DNA of 64,000 nucleotides from Chlamydoabsidia padenii (GCA_025330725.1 JAIWND010000001.1:2114501-2178500); one strand, 5' to 3'. Shown: positions 33,816 to 48,798, counted from the stretch's first letter. Notes: generated from the letters alone by a model not told the origin. Translations and numbers: made by a program.

Positions 33816-36800
33816 CTATGTGTTTTGGGTTTGCATTTGATAAATATTCCAAATACGATGCACCATTTGGTCCAATGGTAATGTGATGTTTTCATGCAAG
33901 AGTTCGGGGATCCATTCACGCTTGATACCAAGAAGCCATTCCACAGGAAGAGTTGCATCACCCACTTGTCGAATTTTAGGATCAAAGTGAATAATCTTGT
34001 CAGCGATGTATACCAGAACTTGTTTGTCGCCATTTTTGTATGTTGCAGAATTTGTCCCACCATCTATAAGATCAGGAGATTGTAAATCGTTGAATTCAGT
34101 GGCCGTGCATTTCGTAGATTGTCGTTGTTGTCTGTGCTGTTGTGGCTCGGTGATAATGTCTCCGACACCAATTCCACTGTCCAAACTTGTTGTATCATCC
34201 CCATCATTATGCTGATCGTCCTCGTCTACTTCATAGTTTGATGTCATATAGGAAGCCCTTGTTTCACCAATAGAGTCCACCGTTTTCTGCGCACGAGTCA
34301 TTTGTTCGTTGAATACCCAAATAAGATCTTGTATGTACTTTAGTTGACCAAGATTAAGAGACACTCCAAGATGGTCCATAAAGTCCACAGTAGATGTATG
34401 ATGCACCGTCCATTTTACTTGAGTTGATTCCATGCCAATTTTGCTGTTTGGAAGTCCAAGAATAAAGGTTCCCATTTCATTGACGGGCTGTACCATGGCG
34501 TTTACATGTTGTTGTCCGCTTGTTTCGTTTCCATCCATAAAATAATTGTCGCTACCACCTTTGCCGATTTCATCGATACCTATACCACCTTCATCAGTCG
34601 CATTCTTGGTTCTTGTAATAGCGGCATTTTCCAGTCCTTGTTTTCTTTTTTTCATTATTTCTTGACCAGGGACATTTTTTAAAAGATACCCCTTGTCAGT
34701 GGTAACTAGGATGTTACGATAGACACCTTGATTATCCACCTTTGATGCTTGATGTAAAGTCGCTTTCACCTGTACCAGTTGTACCTCTAGATTGTCACCG
34801 TCTTGGAATTGACTTGGGTAGATAATGAGCTGAATCTGTTCCACGCAAACTTCCACAAAGCTTAAAGGCCATTGCTGATCGTTGAGTTGTTGTTGTTGTT
34901 GTGGTGGTGGTGGTGGTAGTGGCGAAGAATCCATCGAAAACCCAGAGGGAAGACTTGTTGATATCGTAGGCTCCGCCAGCAAGTCGTCATCATGCTTCGT
35001 GTGGATCCAAGAGATAAAGATGGCTTCGGCTTCGTCTTGCTTTTTTTCTACTAGTTCCGTGAATCGCTTGTGTATCACAACCATTACAGGGAATGTTTTT
35101 ACCGAGATAGTAGCAATCAATCGTCCTCCGTAAACACTTGTCTTGATTTTATGTCGATAGCCTTGTCCAAGCGCCATACGATCGACCGTAGTAGTGACCC
35201 GAGTATGTTCTAGCACCAGTTCCAAAATATGTTGATATTCGTGAGTAAAATTTGCCCGGAATCCATCGGTAGATAAATAAAATTGACCTGGTGTTGATAC
35301 TGTTGATGATGGTTCGATATTAACACTAGCTTCCAGTATGATCCGATGGAGCTTTGCTTCACCAGCAAGACGACCTTCCGAAGTAATCAATACGCTTTGT
35401 AACGAGAGACCTATACCTTGAGATACACCAGGGATTATATGTGCATGAAGTGATAGATGATTTGGAGACAATGTGAGTTTGCCGATTGCTTGACCCATAT
35501 CTGCCGCGAGTACAACCTTGTCGACCACCAAAGTCAAATAGCTTGCACATATAACTGGGAAAGAATGCTGTAATTGTTGGTTTTGAGACGGTTTTCCTTG
35601 ATCTTGTTGTAGCATGGGCTGAGATAACCAGCAAGAATTGAGAATCAGTAGATCTTGTAAATGGCGCATGTTGATTTCACCTTGGACCGACGGTATCTTG
35701 ATCGTGACAGAGAGGGAGTCCTTGATCCAAGCACCATCATTCCCAATAGTTGGTAACAGTGCAGCATTCAAGGCAATGTGGTTGATATTAGAGCCAAGGC
35801 AAGGTTGAGGGGAGAAGGGGTGCTTGACTACCATAGAGATGTGACGCAAAGCTCCAAAACAAGTAGTGGTTCTTCCTTCACCAGTTGAATAGAAAGAGTG
35901 TAGCATGAGTTCCCCATCGTCCAATATAAGAGAGCAAACCACCTTGGAAGCAGGTTGACAGGTGAATTCCAGTGTTGACTTCGATAGGCGAAGAATGATG
36001 GAAGCATCAATGTTGTCCACTATTCCTAGAGCAAAAGATGTTGACCCCAGTTTTGTCCGGCCCAGAGTAATTTGTTGTTGATTGTCCAATTGTGTGTATT
36101 GTTGTTTCAAACCATCCGTCACCTCCTGCACAAATTGCACCAAGGAAGGTTGTAAAATGTTGTTGCTTTCATGGATAAGAAGATCAAGGTGGAGTCGGTG
36201 AGGAATGTCGGACATTATATTTAAATAGGAGAGCGGAGCTTGGTATTTGTATGCCGCGGTTAGCCTAGGTAATTTGATCGTCGTCATGTCACTACTGCTG
36301 CTGTGATATTTGCCACCAGATATGCTGCCCTGGCCTCTTGTTGAGCCTCCATTTGTCGATTTTCCACGTTTTCGAGTATTTTCACCTGTTTTTCGTTTGG
36401 GGTAAAGCCGAATCACAGTAATGTCGTAGTCAAAGTTGCCTTCAACATCCAGATGTATCAGATCGTCTGGGAAGCAAGAGTGTATAGCATCCATAGCCGA
36501 GTTTTTGTCGCTATGATTGTTTAAAAAGGTACCATGTTTTACCATTAAAGGAAGAGTATCAAATTTGCGGACACTCTTTTGATAAATCACACCAAGGCGG
36601 TTTATGTAATCACCAATAGATCCATCCAATTCCACATAACATCCTAGCACCTTTGCTTCGACTTGCACACCCAGTTTCCGAGACACCTTTTCGAATGTGG
36701 TATCAATGAGGCAAGTAACAATAGGCAATCGCACTTGATTCATGCGTGGGTGGTTGCTTGCCGAGAAGTGATCTTCATTCAATTGGTCGAATCGTTTCAC

Positions 36801-39800
36801 AAACTGTAATGACATGCCATTGATGGTTGCGGAGGTTGTTGTCATACTTTTTGTTGTAAAGCAAAGAGATGAGAGAGTGAAGAGCAATGCTGAATTATGA
36901 CGATGTTGCTGCTGTTGTCCATTAATGGTGCTAGGTGTCTGTGCCGTCGCCAGGTCGTCCATCATGTCTGATAAAGGAATAGCCGCCCCTAGTTTTTCAA
37001 TAATCAATGAGAATTGCCTGCCTTGTAATAGTTTCTGGATGTCTTGTTTCTTGAGTATGACAGAATCTGAATGGAATGATTCCACTATACGTTTGGTATT
37101 GATGGCCAGTTGTTCGATTTCTTCCCTTTTGATTTCCTTCTTTTTCTTGAGCTCCGAATCATAGTAGATGTACATATCCACCAACTTGCCCAGCGCTATT
37201 GGTTGCATCACGGCTTGGACTTTGGTGACCACAACATCATAAGATGTGATATGTTGGTCTGGAGTATCGCCATTTGCTGGTACTAGTCGGTTATGTATGT
37301 GGAAGTCAACAACAAAGTAGGCAAGACGGTTCCTACGCTTGATGTCAGTCCGATCATCCACCTTTTGTTGATGAGGCGCCCATAATGCTGCAGTGGATCC
37401 TCCATGATCAAGAGATAGAGACAAGTTGCTTCCGGATACGTTCCACATGAGCGAATGCTGGTGAGAGGATGGTGAGGTGCTATAATTTGAAAGAGAGGCT
37501 TCCAGTGCACTTGATTCAAATAGCCCCGTCGTCAATGGACTTAACACCTTGATACTGAGTCCGTCCAAAGAGATACCAACAGAATACTTGAATGGTGCAT
37601 AGGGTGATAGTGCCGCTTTTTCTTTTCTGTTCGTTACCAGTTTTCGACCCTGTCCCTTTTTCGAGTAAGACAAGATTTCCACCAGTTCACTGACTTCATT
37701 TTCGAGGAGATTGTGGGCTGTAAGTATAGAATCGATCATGCTGACATCTAAAGACATGGCAATCAAGTCAACCGATAATGAAGCTTGAAGTTGGAATTCA
37801 GTTTTGCCGCCTAATGTCGAATTTGCCACTTGTATAAGAGTACCAGAAGTACGGATCCCAGGTAAGTTGAATGCGCTAGAGGTGCTGCCATGATTTAATA
37901 AAGGTGGTATTGTTGAAGTTAGGTGAGATTTGTTGATATCGCCACTGCCATGATGAGTGATGAGGTCTATGGCCTGATTGGATAGCTGGATCGCATACTT
38001 GATCACCGGAGCCGTTTGTGGAAGCGGAGTTTCATCACCCAAAACAAGAAGATCGCCAATGGAGTATTTGATACTTAGAGACCGAAGTAGATCCGCCTTG
38101 ACAATGCACTTTACAAGTAAGAATTGGAATTTAATGTCACACCATAGTTCAGGTGACAATACCGATAGAATCCCCATTCCTTGATGTTTTTGTTGTTCAT
38201 CACTAGATGCAAAATTAAAATTATTAGTCCCACTTTTGTTATTGTCGGGGGGGGTTACTGACTTACCCATTTAGTTGATGTGACTGAGGAGTTACCAGAC
38301 TATCAAGTCGTCGATGTTCTTCCCATTCATTGATTAGGTTCTGGAACATAAAGTTATACCGTTTTCCTTGTTCACTTCGCCATTCTTCGACAAAGCTGTA
38401 GAGCCGGAGCAGACTTTGTGGCACATTGATATCCACGGCACCCACACTAGTCAGGATGTTGAGTATTTCTTTTGATTTGCAGATGGTGTCCATTGTAGCT
38501 GATGATGACCGAGATTTCTTGTTTGATCTGTTGCTGGATGTCTGGGATACGGTGGCATTGATTTTGGCGTCCGTAACCTTCATTGCGAGTAGCTTTGTGT
38601 CTATGCGTTTCGTGAGTTGCCTGGCAGTAGTGTTGAATCCAGGTTTTTTGTTGATATTGGTGCTGTTGTTGTTTGCTGCGTTTGTATCCCAGTACGATCC
38701 AAGTGATACAAGTTCATAGAATCCAATGTCCAAGCTTTCTATACCACCAGAGGCGTTCACGATGACCCGATTTGAATTTGAGGAGGCACTTTGTTTTCGA
38801 TATGTCCTATTTGAGCTTCGTTTACCAGAGCCGGTGTCGGAGCCCTTTTCTGATGGATGATGCTGCTGGTTATTGGCCAAAGGAGAGAGCTTGGGGTTGG
38901 AAAACACCACGGAGCCATAAATACCATTGATATCGTTCTTCATAGTGAGCTTTTGCGCCCAGGCACCGAGATGTATATGCTGGATTCGGATCAAAGCATG
39001 AGCCACCACATCAATCCGGGATAATAGGTGCTTGATATCCAAAACGTGTACAGGTTGTTGTTGAGCTGTTGGCACTGACGATGGTGAAGCTGTCAAACCA
39101 TTATTCGACAAATTTTTCAATTTGTTTGTAAACACCCATTGTACTGTCAACATGTGTCGAGCAAAGGCAAGTATCGTAGGGTTTACAGAGATATCAATTG
39201 ATCCGATTTCCAATTTTCCAATGACGTCAAGATAGCCTTCAGATGTAACTGATGCACCTGATGATGATGTTGATGATGCTGATGATGATTGTGGTGGTGG
39301 TTTATCGGATATGTCGGTTCCATATGGTGAGGTTTTGTAGATTGTATCACTCGTGAATTCCACAGGTTCCACAATGATGTGATTGTCGTAAGCATCGGGT
39401 TCCTCCTCGTAGATGCAAAAGTCGAATCGATTTACCTTGAATTTCCCGCAATTCACCGAGTTCTTCAAGTAGGATACCGGATCGTCCAAGAGTCCCATTT
39501 GCAAACAATCCTTTGTTTTGATGTTGGTTTTGATCTGTTGTTGACTGAATGTCTTGGTGAAGAGTCGACAATTTTCAATATCCTTCGAGTCGATTTCCCA
39601 ACTCCGCCAACTTGACAGCGCACGGACCACCTTGCCAAACATCACCACAGAATCTACACGTTCAATTGCCCCACCCAAAGTCAAACGGTATTGTAATTTT
39701 TCCCGTAAAGTCAGTGGCATTTCCCGTAAACATTGTCGCATCCGAGCCAAGAGTTTCCAACCGACATCGTTTCTAAAGTTCTTCTTCGATCCAATACGTA

Positions 39801-42800
39801 GACCCATGCTGGTAGGTATAGTCAAGAATTGAGGTGCGCTGCCACTGCTGTTACCGCCGATGGAGGGTCCACCATTAGAAGAGAATTGAGCCAATTCATA
39901 CAAAAGCACTTGCATCTGATGAGACCGTCTACTTTGGAAGCGAGTGTGGATTCGTTGCAAGTCATCCATAAAGCCAAGCCATGAGTATGCAGCACCTAAT
40001 AGAATTTCCACGGACTCGGTGATGATGATTGTCGATACTTCATTGATTCCAAAGTTCAGGTAGTTTGGCTTCTTCGCTCCTAGCCATTTACAGCAAAAGT
40101 TGTCAAACCGCAAATCCAAGACCACCAATTCAGTTGCAGCAGGCCCGAAAGAAGATGTACTGTCGGAATTTGAGTCAGATGACATTTTTGGTTCGCCATT
40201 AATGTCATTGCCCAAGTCATATCGACCATGCACATGTTGCCGAGATTTTGGAATTCCAAACATCACCTGCCGTTGATTATCATAACAGTCGCTGACATAA
40301 TGCACCTTGCAGCCCAGATCGCCCAAATTGATATGCATGCGAGATTCTTCGAGCACCAGATTCGACTCCGACACCGAGATTTGCTTTTGACGAAATGCAT
40401 AATCTTGGAATGTAAGCCCACCAATCATTTGCAAGTCATCCATAAAAATATCCATTGTACATAGCATATCACCTTGATTGTCGTAGAGTGTCTGTAGTTG
40501 AGATTGTTGATCCTGTGTATGTTTGTTGTAAGATGGAAGATCGGCAGGAATCATCACGTTTTGAATAAAGTGAAGATGGGTACTTGGCAGCCAAAATGCA
40601 AATCGGACACAGATAAATTGATCGGTAAGGTAGCGTGTGAGTTGGCCAACATATTCGATTTGAGTGCTATCTAACATGGTTTCCAAATCCCAGTCCTAAA
40701 AAGAAAAAGTTGACCAGTTAGTAAATGTGTCTTTTTCGTTACTTCTTATCACTTACATCTTTATTGATAACTTCAGTCATTTCTTGGACCACTTTGACTA
40801 GAATAGGAGTTACCAGTACCTTGACAGGAAGTGTTGCTTCCAATACCGAGGTTATTACGACGTCACTTTGCTGATTGCTGTTGTTGTTGTTTTTATCATC
40901 GGAGGAGAGTTTAGCATCCAGTTCATCTTCTTCAAGATCAGCAAAAAAGTGAGTACTCCTTTCACTGAATCCTTTGTCCTGCTTGTCGGTTTTAGCCTAA
41001 TTTATTCAATATACTAGTTAATTCAAATATCATGTATTTGCGTTTTCGTTTTACCTTCAAAGGGATAAATGTGGTTTTTGGAGGCGGCACATAAGGATGG
41101 AAGAATGATTGACCTCGACCCACCAGGTTGGCCGCACGTTTCACTGCATATCGGTTCAAATAACCGCTATAGGGGATCGATGGAGGAATCACTGTCACCC
41201 TGTAACCCAACTGATCGCCGGTATCAAACCCTAATTCAACATGCATCAAAGTTCAGTAGCACATTCTTTTTGCAACAATGCTTAATTTTAACATATATAC
41301 CTTCGTTTTCCGATTCCATAGGACTGTTGACACTTGCTTCGTCAATACTTTTTGTATAGTTGGTTCCCAAACTGTGACTGGAGGATGTGCTTGTTAAATC
41401 ATGGGAGTGGTTGTCTTCGATTTCGAAGTCAGCCGTACGAAATGAGTCGTTTTCATCGTCATTGTATGGACTAAACGTGTGTTATAAAAAAGTTAATATA
41501 AGTGGTAGAATGATTAAAGTTTTTTTTTCCCTTACCTAACGCTATGGATTGCTGATTTTAACGCATTTGACAGATTGGGCCATTGGTCGGTAAAGGACAT
41601 CATGCTATAATCATCACCATCGTTGTCGATATCTTCGTCATCATCATCATCATCATCATCGCTGTATAATAAGTATTGCCCACCATGCATCGCTTCTGTT
41701 GACATTACTGAATAGCCAGTTTCATAACCGGAGGCAATTTTATTGTTGCTTTGGTGCTGTGTTTTGTTTTGAGTAATAGCGGCGGATTGGAATAGAGGAG
41801 CATATAATACACCAACATGGTGATCGTGTGCAGATTTGGCAGAGGAGGTTCGAGTGGGACCTGGTGAAGAAAAGATGTGAGTAACGATCATATAGCAATA
41901 TCCTTTTTTCTTTTCTTTCTATTGATTACCTTTAGTTTCACTAGCTCTTTCGTACAAATGTTTACATCGCCCAGTAAGAGAGTCTTGATGTTGGATAAAC
42001 TGTTGCTGAGCCGCTCGATGCTTTTTCCATTCTTTGGTGTGTCGGAAGATTGTCAGATTGAGTCCGAGCTCCACCCTGGCCACTTCCACCCAAGAGTAAG
42101 TCATATCCTAAAACAGATGTGAGTATTCTCTTGTCATCCATGTTTTCATGGCCTATTTTTCTTTACCTGTTGTTGATCCCCTTGTTCCTGGTTTGCCAGA
42201 CATATGATAGAGATTGCTGGAAGTTGAGTAGAGATACGTTGGTTGTATTTTTCATTTGTCAAGTTGTCAAATTCCACTGATACACCATCTTGAAGCTGGA
42301 GTTGTGTTGCACTATTCTGAGTCATTAAACAAACGTCCACTGGCTTTATATTAACAGTTGCAAAGGACACATCGGGGTAACCGGTTGATCCCATTACACC
42401 AAGTAATTCAGAGGAAACAGTGTTATCTTCATCAATTAGGTTATAGATAAAGGTCTGGGCAAAGTTTGCAGCTCCGATCAAGAAGGATGGCTTGATTTCA
42501 CCTTTCACATTGCCGATATCGAATTCCCAATGACATAAATAGGTTGCTGTTTCAGGAAGTGGTCCAAATAGTCGGTGCGCATGAAGGTTGATCCCTAGAT
42601 TAATACAAAAAAAAAAAAAAAAAAAACTTGTTGATTATGCAATCTTCACATCCCGTCCCCTTTTTTTTTCGAACTTACCATCCACATAAAGGAAGTTGTG
42701 AGGATCCCGGCCATTTTTTATTTTAAATTGACTTCGCCGAGTTGTTGGATTAGGGTTACAGTCTCTTGTCCAAGTTAATGGACTGATGGTGACATACATA

Positions 42801-45800
42801 TCTATGGATGTATAAAAAAAAACCCCATTAATATTATGACCAATGGTTTTATTGCTGAATCTGTGTTTTACCTGTATAGATATCCAAGTTCCGAAGTTCA
42901 AGTTGTAGTTCTTGGAATTCGAGTTGAGAGTAATGAGAGCATTCATATAGGTTTTCAGGTAGTAAAGCAGCAACATCTTCGATTTGACATACAAGGGTGA
43001 ATTCAAATGGATCAGACAAGGGCTAAAAAGGGTCGAGTTAGTATTAATGGTAATACACACAAACAACTTCTTTTGTTATCTTACCTTTGCTTCCAGTTCC
43101 TTTTTCCGATTTTCTACATGTAGATTAGGATTTGACCGTCTTTGACGATATTCATCGATGGTGCAGAAGTGAAGTGCATTACCAGCATAATTCCTTTGTA
43201 AGATGATAAGATAACGAACCACCAACCCAAATAGTTTGACCATTGCACCTTGAATCTACAATAAAAAAAATGTGAGGCGTCATTTTGGTATTAACAGTGA
43301 TTTCCAGTTTTACCTTGACATTCAATGAAACTGACTCGATGTGCCGCAAAACATCCAGAGAGGTATACGTTTCATGGGAGCCCTGAAGGGAGACTGAACG
43401 GCATGAGAATATTTCAGAATCATCTTCATTCATAAATGCGCTTCTTGTATGCGATGGTTGAAGTGACAGGCCACCATGAATTTGATCCAGCTATGAAGCA
43501 AAAAGAAAAAGAAAAAAATAAAAACTTACTGAGTATTTTTTTTTTAATTCATGCCATCATATATAATCATATTTTACCTGAGCACTATATTTGACCGACA
43601 TGACTTCAGGTTGATAAGTAACCAATGGAAGAGCAGCATTAAAGCGGACTTTCTGGACATGGATATCGAGAAAAGCTAAAAAGAAAAAGAAAAGGTAAGT
43701 ATCAGGAATGATTACAGATTTTGTTTTTGTTATTTTACCATTGTCGTCCATTGAGTTTGGGTAGTTGATGATGTTGTGTTCGTTGACGCAGAGATAGACA
43801 CTGGCTTGGGAAGCATCGAGTTGAATTTGATAAGTGATAGGTATAAAATGCAACAGATTCACGGGTGTGGCAATAGCAATCCAATCCTTGACAAGATCTT
43901 GAAGGAGGAAGACGTGGTCTCGTAACAAAAAGACATCAGGCTTTTTGACAGCAACATCCAATGTCCAGACACGGTGTTCATTCCAAATCAGTGGGAATGG
44001 CATGTCTATATGTGCCTAATGTAAATAGAGATTAGTACGTATTCTTCCCACCCGCCCCTTCTTCTTTAAAAGTACCTTTAATCCATCTGCACGGACTATA
44101 TTGGCGTAATTAACACTAGTAGCTACTTCCACTTCCTTTACATCGAGATCCAAAGTAGCCAAATAACCATCACTGGATATAATCAAAGGAGTCAATATCT
44201 TGATACTGGATTCTTCCTTGATCTTGACGTCGAGCCACCCATATGGACGTGTGTAATATCCATCCGCCTCAATGTCCAAGTGAGATACGCCGCCGGTATA
44301 TTTCCAATCCTGTTTTGTTAAGAATCATGTTAGTTCCAGTTTTCCGTGATCAGTCCTTTTTTTTTTTTTTTTGTCTTGTTTACCTTGGATATTTCCCTTG
44401 TTGGTATCCTTAGTTTTGCTTCAGTCATAAAATCTACCATTAAATCAAAAGAAGTCGCCATACGAGCTTCACCAGGTAGGAGTCGGCCGGTAGGCACATT
44501 GGTTCTGTGAGGATTAGGCACAAAGTAATCTTGAATTGCCAACCTATAAAAAATGAATTACCATAAAAGTCAGTGATCGTCCAAACCCCGACACAGTGCA
44601 TGATTCCTACCTTTGTTTATCAGCCCAGGGTCCATAATTGACAACAGCATTCCAAAGAGATATCCGTGCTCCACATTCAGGAGGTAGACCACCATTTCCA
44701 ATATCGGGGCCATTACCGTTATAATCATGTAATAGAATGGTGTTTCGAACAGGGCCTGGGATATCCATGTAATAACAAAGAGCCAGTTGACTGCATTCTA
44801 CAATATTTTCAACCTTGGCATAGTCCGTATGATAGATCGGATGAGGTAATGGCTGTTGTTGTTGTTCAGAGTGATCCTTTTCTTCTTGGTGTAGTTGCAG
44901 TTCCGTATCCTTCGTGTGATCAGTTGCCCGTCCAGTAAATAAAGCCCATTGTATCCACTGGTAGACATATTTCCACCATCTTGATCCATGCGAATATAAA
45001 AGGGTGGAGAAAGTAAATCGATTAGTCACATTAACACATCCTCTTTTCTTCTTCTTACCCATGAGTTCGTTGATAGTGTTGTAAGCTATTCACATGTTGA
45101 TGGCCCTTTGTGTATTGTTCGTTTTTCTCCAAACTAACTTGAGGTTTCCGTAGTACTAGGTCAATTGTCGCTTTACAATAATCCATAGTTGTTCTTGATG
45201 GTCCGATATCAATAGTTCCACTGGCTTGAGCTGTTTTCAGTACCACATATGATTCAAGTTGCTGATTACCAATGATGAAGGCGGCGGTTGTACATTCGAG
45301 TTGAATAGGCAGGAATTTTTGTAACCATGACATTTCCGATAAGGTTTGGTTTTCTGGATCCAGGACATTCGGGGTACCTTGATAAGAAGAATAAAAAACA
45401 AGAAGGTTAAACAATGTATACCTATTACAGCAGAGTTTGTTATTACCATTTAATACATAAGAATCCACAGATTGTTGAGTAGATGGAGTATCTTCAGATC
45501 CTAATCCTAGAATCCCTTTTATCTGTTGATAGAAGAATACATTGTTGTAAATATATCCTTCCACACCTTCCACATTGCATACAATACGACAAGGTAGTTT
45601 GGTATCGTCTATAAAGTTGCATGCATATGCAAATCAGACAAATAAAATAAAAATGAGCTAGTGATACCGGTTGATGTAGTGGTCTTTTGTTTCTTCTTTG
45701 TATCTTACCTTTGCTTGAGTTTGATTTTCGGGTATCAAATAGCCAGTACTGTAAAGTGATATGACCTTGGTGGACAGTCAATGAAGCATCAGTGCAGTGG

Positions 45801-46123
45801 ATTCTAAAGTTTTTGAAAAGTATACGAGCACCCAGCAGAGTCACGCGCACTGAATCTAGAAGGGAAGAGTGTGTGAGTATTATGTTTATAAAAGTACAAG
45901 TATTTAATCCCCTTTTACCTAGTTGAATGTAAACTTCATAGCGCCGCCATAAATATTGATTAACCACCAGAGTAATGAGTCGCGCTGCCACTCGATTAAA
46001 GTAGAAGAGGGAGAAGAGGACCAAAGAGACCATAACCAAACAGCATAAAATGAATAAACCCAAGTCTTCAACATTTTGTGTGCCTTTAATGGATTCTTCA
46101 ATAGTTGAGTAAAAGGGAATCAT
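33816..46123 (-). CDS. CSF1: Bridge-like lipid transfer protein, Csf1/BLTP1 type
   Basis: About 21 exons over 12.3 kb give roughly 3,500 aa. The two largest and last are 40695-38267 and 38202-33816; the first runs from 46123 to about 45921. The N-terminus has one membrane span (LGLFILCCLVMVSLVLFSLFYF) followed by NRVAARLITLVVNQYLWRRYEVYIQL and VRVTLLGARILFKNF, the start of a chorein-like groove. The C-terminus (HFDPKIRQVGDATLPVEWLLGIKREWIPELLHENITLPLD) matches Csf1-family ends. Known family role: ER-anchored, rod-like proteins moving phospholipid at contact sites, with lipid supply for GPI anchor synthesis reported. FMP27/BLTP2 is the main alternative, less likely from the N- and C-termini. 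The ATG at 46123 is preferred because the open frame above it has no other ATG. Minor exon borders between 40.7 and 45.9 kb were only read approximately. Confidence 0.85.
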
Positions 46124-46490
46124 GGTGTGTTGGAATTGACACAATCGTATGTCAAAAGGTATAAAAAGAAGACGGGGTATGTATAAGAGGTATGTATAAG
46201 GTGGATAACGTTTATGTCAAAAAATGTTTCATGATACGAAAGAGAAGCGGGCAAAAGAAAAAAATGAAATCTTTGGCCTTTTTCTTTAGAGAATGTCCTT
46301 TTTCGGAACATCATAGCAACGGACGGAATTTGTAAAGTAGCACATATTCCAAGCAAAATTGGTAAATGATAGAGTTATCACAAGACATACTCTAGTTCTA
46401 ATGAATGTGTAATCATGCACTAAATGAGCATATGATGATTATACGCTACAGTGTTGAGAGATACTACCCGCCTATAACGGTGAGATCTGT

Positions 46491-46501
46491 CGGGATTTGA
46501 A
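46491..46501 (+). promoter_or_regulatory. Exact recurrent element CGGGATTTGAA
   Basis: 86 bp before the malonyl transferase ATG at 46587, in the 463-bp divergent region shared with the Csf1-type gene. Confidence 0.55.
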
Positions 46502-46586
46502 ATACTCAAAAGGCTCACATAAAAAAAAAAAAGATTGTGACACCAACGTGGATGGCTATCCTTTCTTTCTTTTTGTTGACAACACC

Positions 46587-48149
46587 ATGCTATTCCTTAA
46601 ACGCCCTTTGGTATATGGCTCTTTAATTAGCAAAAAGCAATTTGGAGGTTATCAACTTCGAACATGGATGGTAAGTATAAAGAAAAAAGGTATCATTAGA
46701 TTATTAAACGCAAATTATATCTATTCATAGAGTGTAGCTGGCATCGAACGATCTCACCGTGCGCTGATATTCCCTGGTATGACGATAAAGATGAAGACAT
46801 GTATCAATACTAATTCATGTCTGTATTGTTTTGGAAACTATTTCTAGGCCAAGGCTCTCAATTCGTCGGTATGGGCAAAGACCTTTATGACCGGTTTCCT
46901 GAAACTACAAAACAAGTCTACGATGAAGTCGATGAAGCACTCAACATGCCTTTACGGTCCATGATATTTAACGGTGATCAGGTAATAGGATAAAACATCA
47001 AAGTGGAAAAGACTTGACAAAGCCAGTATTATTGATTATAGGAAACATTGACATTGACGGAAAATGCACAACCAGCCATATTAACGACATCGATTGCCAC
47101 CCTTCGAGTACTTGAAAAGGAATATGGATTCGACCTACAAAAAGCGTGTGCCTATACACTCGGACATTCTCTGGGGGAATATACAGCATTGGTAGCGTCG
47201 AGCTCTCTGTCTTTGAGGGATGGGGTGAAACTGGTACGACTTCGTGGACAAGCAATGGCGCAAGCTGTGGAGAACGAGCACAACACTGGTATGTTGGCTT
47301 TGGTTGCTCGAAAAGGGAAATTGGACGAAATTACACATGAAATCAAAAAGGTACAAGGCAGACTACCTCCTGGTGAAGTGGTCGATATTGGGAATATCAA
47401 TAGCGTAAGTAGTGGGAATTTTGATAACCGTGTTGGGTGGTCTATTAACTTGATTTATTTTTTTGGGGGGTGGGAAAGGACAGTCAACACAGATCGTACT
47501 TAGTGGAACAACCATGGCTATGAAGGAAGTCGCGGATCAACTTAAACAACAACGCTTGATTGCCAAATCTATGGCATTGCCTGTATCGTAAGTAAAATGG
47601 ATTGTAGACAAATATGAAATGATGAGGCAACTAACATAAGCTTTATAATGATGGAAGTGGACCCTTTCATTCTTCTCTAGTGAAATCGGCTGCAGATGTG
47701 ATGGCGGATGCATTTAAAACCATAACATTCAAGCAACCTACAGTGCAAGTCATCTCAAATGTGACAGGAAAACCGGTAAGAAATAAACAGGCCAATATAA
47801 TATAGACTAACATTCTGACATGATCTATCAATTTTATATAGTATTCTTCTCCTGATGATATTCCGGCATCATTGATAAAGCATATTACATCCACTGTCCA
47901 ATGGCAACAATGCATTAACTATTGTAAAAATCAAGATGTAGGTGATTTTGTATGTTTTGGGCCTGGCAAGATATTGACAAACATGCTAAACAAGGATTAT
48001 CCTAATGATTCTATCCGGTAAGCAATATTATATGATAAAGTATCAATGAAATGTCTACTTGTCACTTATAATTTACAATCTTCTTTTGGTGTAGGTCCTT
48101 GGATAGTATCCATGACATCCTCAACTATGTTGACGAATTTAAAAACTAG
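46587..48149 (+). CDS. MCT1: Mitochondrial malonyl-CoA:ACP transacylase (MCAT/Mct1)
   Basis: Eight exons, 46587-46670, 46731-46776, 46848-46981, 47042-47404, 47484-47587, 47658-47775, 47842-48017 and 48095-48149, giving 359 aa. The catalytic motif GHSLGEY has the nucleophile Ser131. The entry motif is IFPGQGSQFVGMG, and SGPFHS carries the active-site His. The first 25 residues are basic and hydroxylated (MLFLKRPLVYGSLISKKQF), consistent with a mitochondrial presequence. It loads malonyl onto acyl carrier protein for mitochondrial fatty acid synthesis (octanoate for lipoate). As a single-domain protein it is not the multifunctional cytosolic synthase. Confidence 0.93.
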
Positions 48150-48211
48150 TTAAATGAATCCCTTCTATGGGCATTACTGTACCATCTATTATTGCCCTCT
48201 TCACATAATAA

Positions 48212-48213
<2 letters not shown>

Positions 48214-48248
<35 letters not shown>
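48214..48248. repeat. (TA)n microsatellite
   Basis: TATATA-repeat in the 3' flank of the malonyl transferase gene. Confidence 0.85.
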
Positions 48249-48251
<3 letters not shown>

Positions 48252-48387
48252 CTATAGACCATCAAATAAAACTATTCATATAAAACATCAAATCATTCTT
48301 TTATTATTTATATATTTATTCAAATGTGGGGTTAAAGGGGATGTAACTAATAAATCTATAACTACAAACTATAAAACATATCTATAC

Positions 48388-48798
48388 CTATTTCCTTTTG
48401 CCTTTAGTTTTGGCGGAAGAAGTTACTTTGGTTCCACCGCTAGCAATCACCTTCTTCATGGCGTCAGACACGGCTTCTTCGCTTTCAATCCAGCTAATGT
48501 CAGTCAAGTCAGTATCACCGAATCGTTTTTGGAATTTGGTTAGTTGTTCACTTTCGTCGGTAACACCTTCCTTGAGCATGGCAGGGTTCCATAGAGGATG
48601 GTTGCGAGTATCTTTGGTCAATCGAATTTGTGAGCGAATGGGTGAAGTCGTCCGTACGGTGTAAGTAGCGCCATTGCTGAGCACGACAGTTTGGAGGAAT
48701 CGTTCGGGTTTGGCATAGGCGGGTGTTTGTGATGAAGCAAAACGTTTAATGGTATGTCGGCACTGGCATTGTGAAAGGGTGCGCAAAGATGTGTTCAT
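48388..48798 (-). CDS. MRPL36: Mitochondrial large-subunit ribosomal protein bL31m
   Basis: Single exon, 136 aa. A basic presequence with Cys and Gln (MNTSLRTLSQCQCRHTIKRF) is followed by the bL31 core: TVVLSNGATYTVRTTSP, then IRLTKDTRNHPLWNP. The C-terminus is Lys-rich. The fungal mitochondrial bL31 family (yeast Mrpl36) shows the same DTRNHPLWNP signature. Its start is 154 bp from the divergent Pet127 start. Confidence 0.9.
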   Translation of the reverse strand: MNTSLRTLSQCQCRHTIKRFASSQTPAYAKPERFLQTVVLSNGATYTVRTTSPIRSQIRLTKDTRNHPLWNPAMLKEGVTDESEQLTKFQKRFGDTDLTDISWIESEEAVSDAMKKVIASGGTKVTSSAKTKGKRK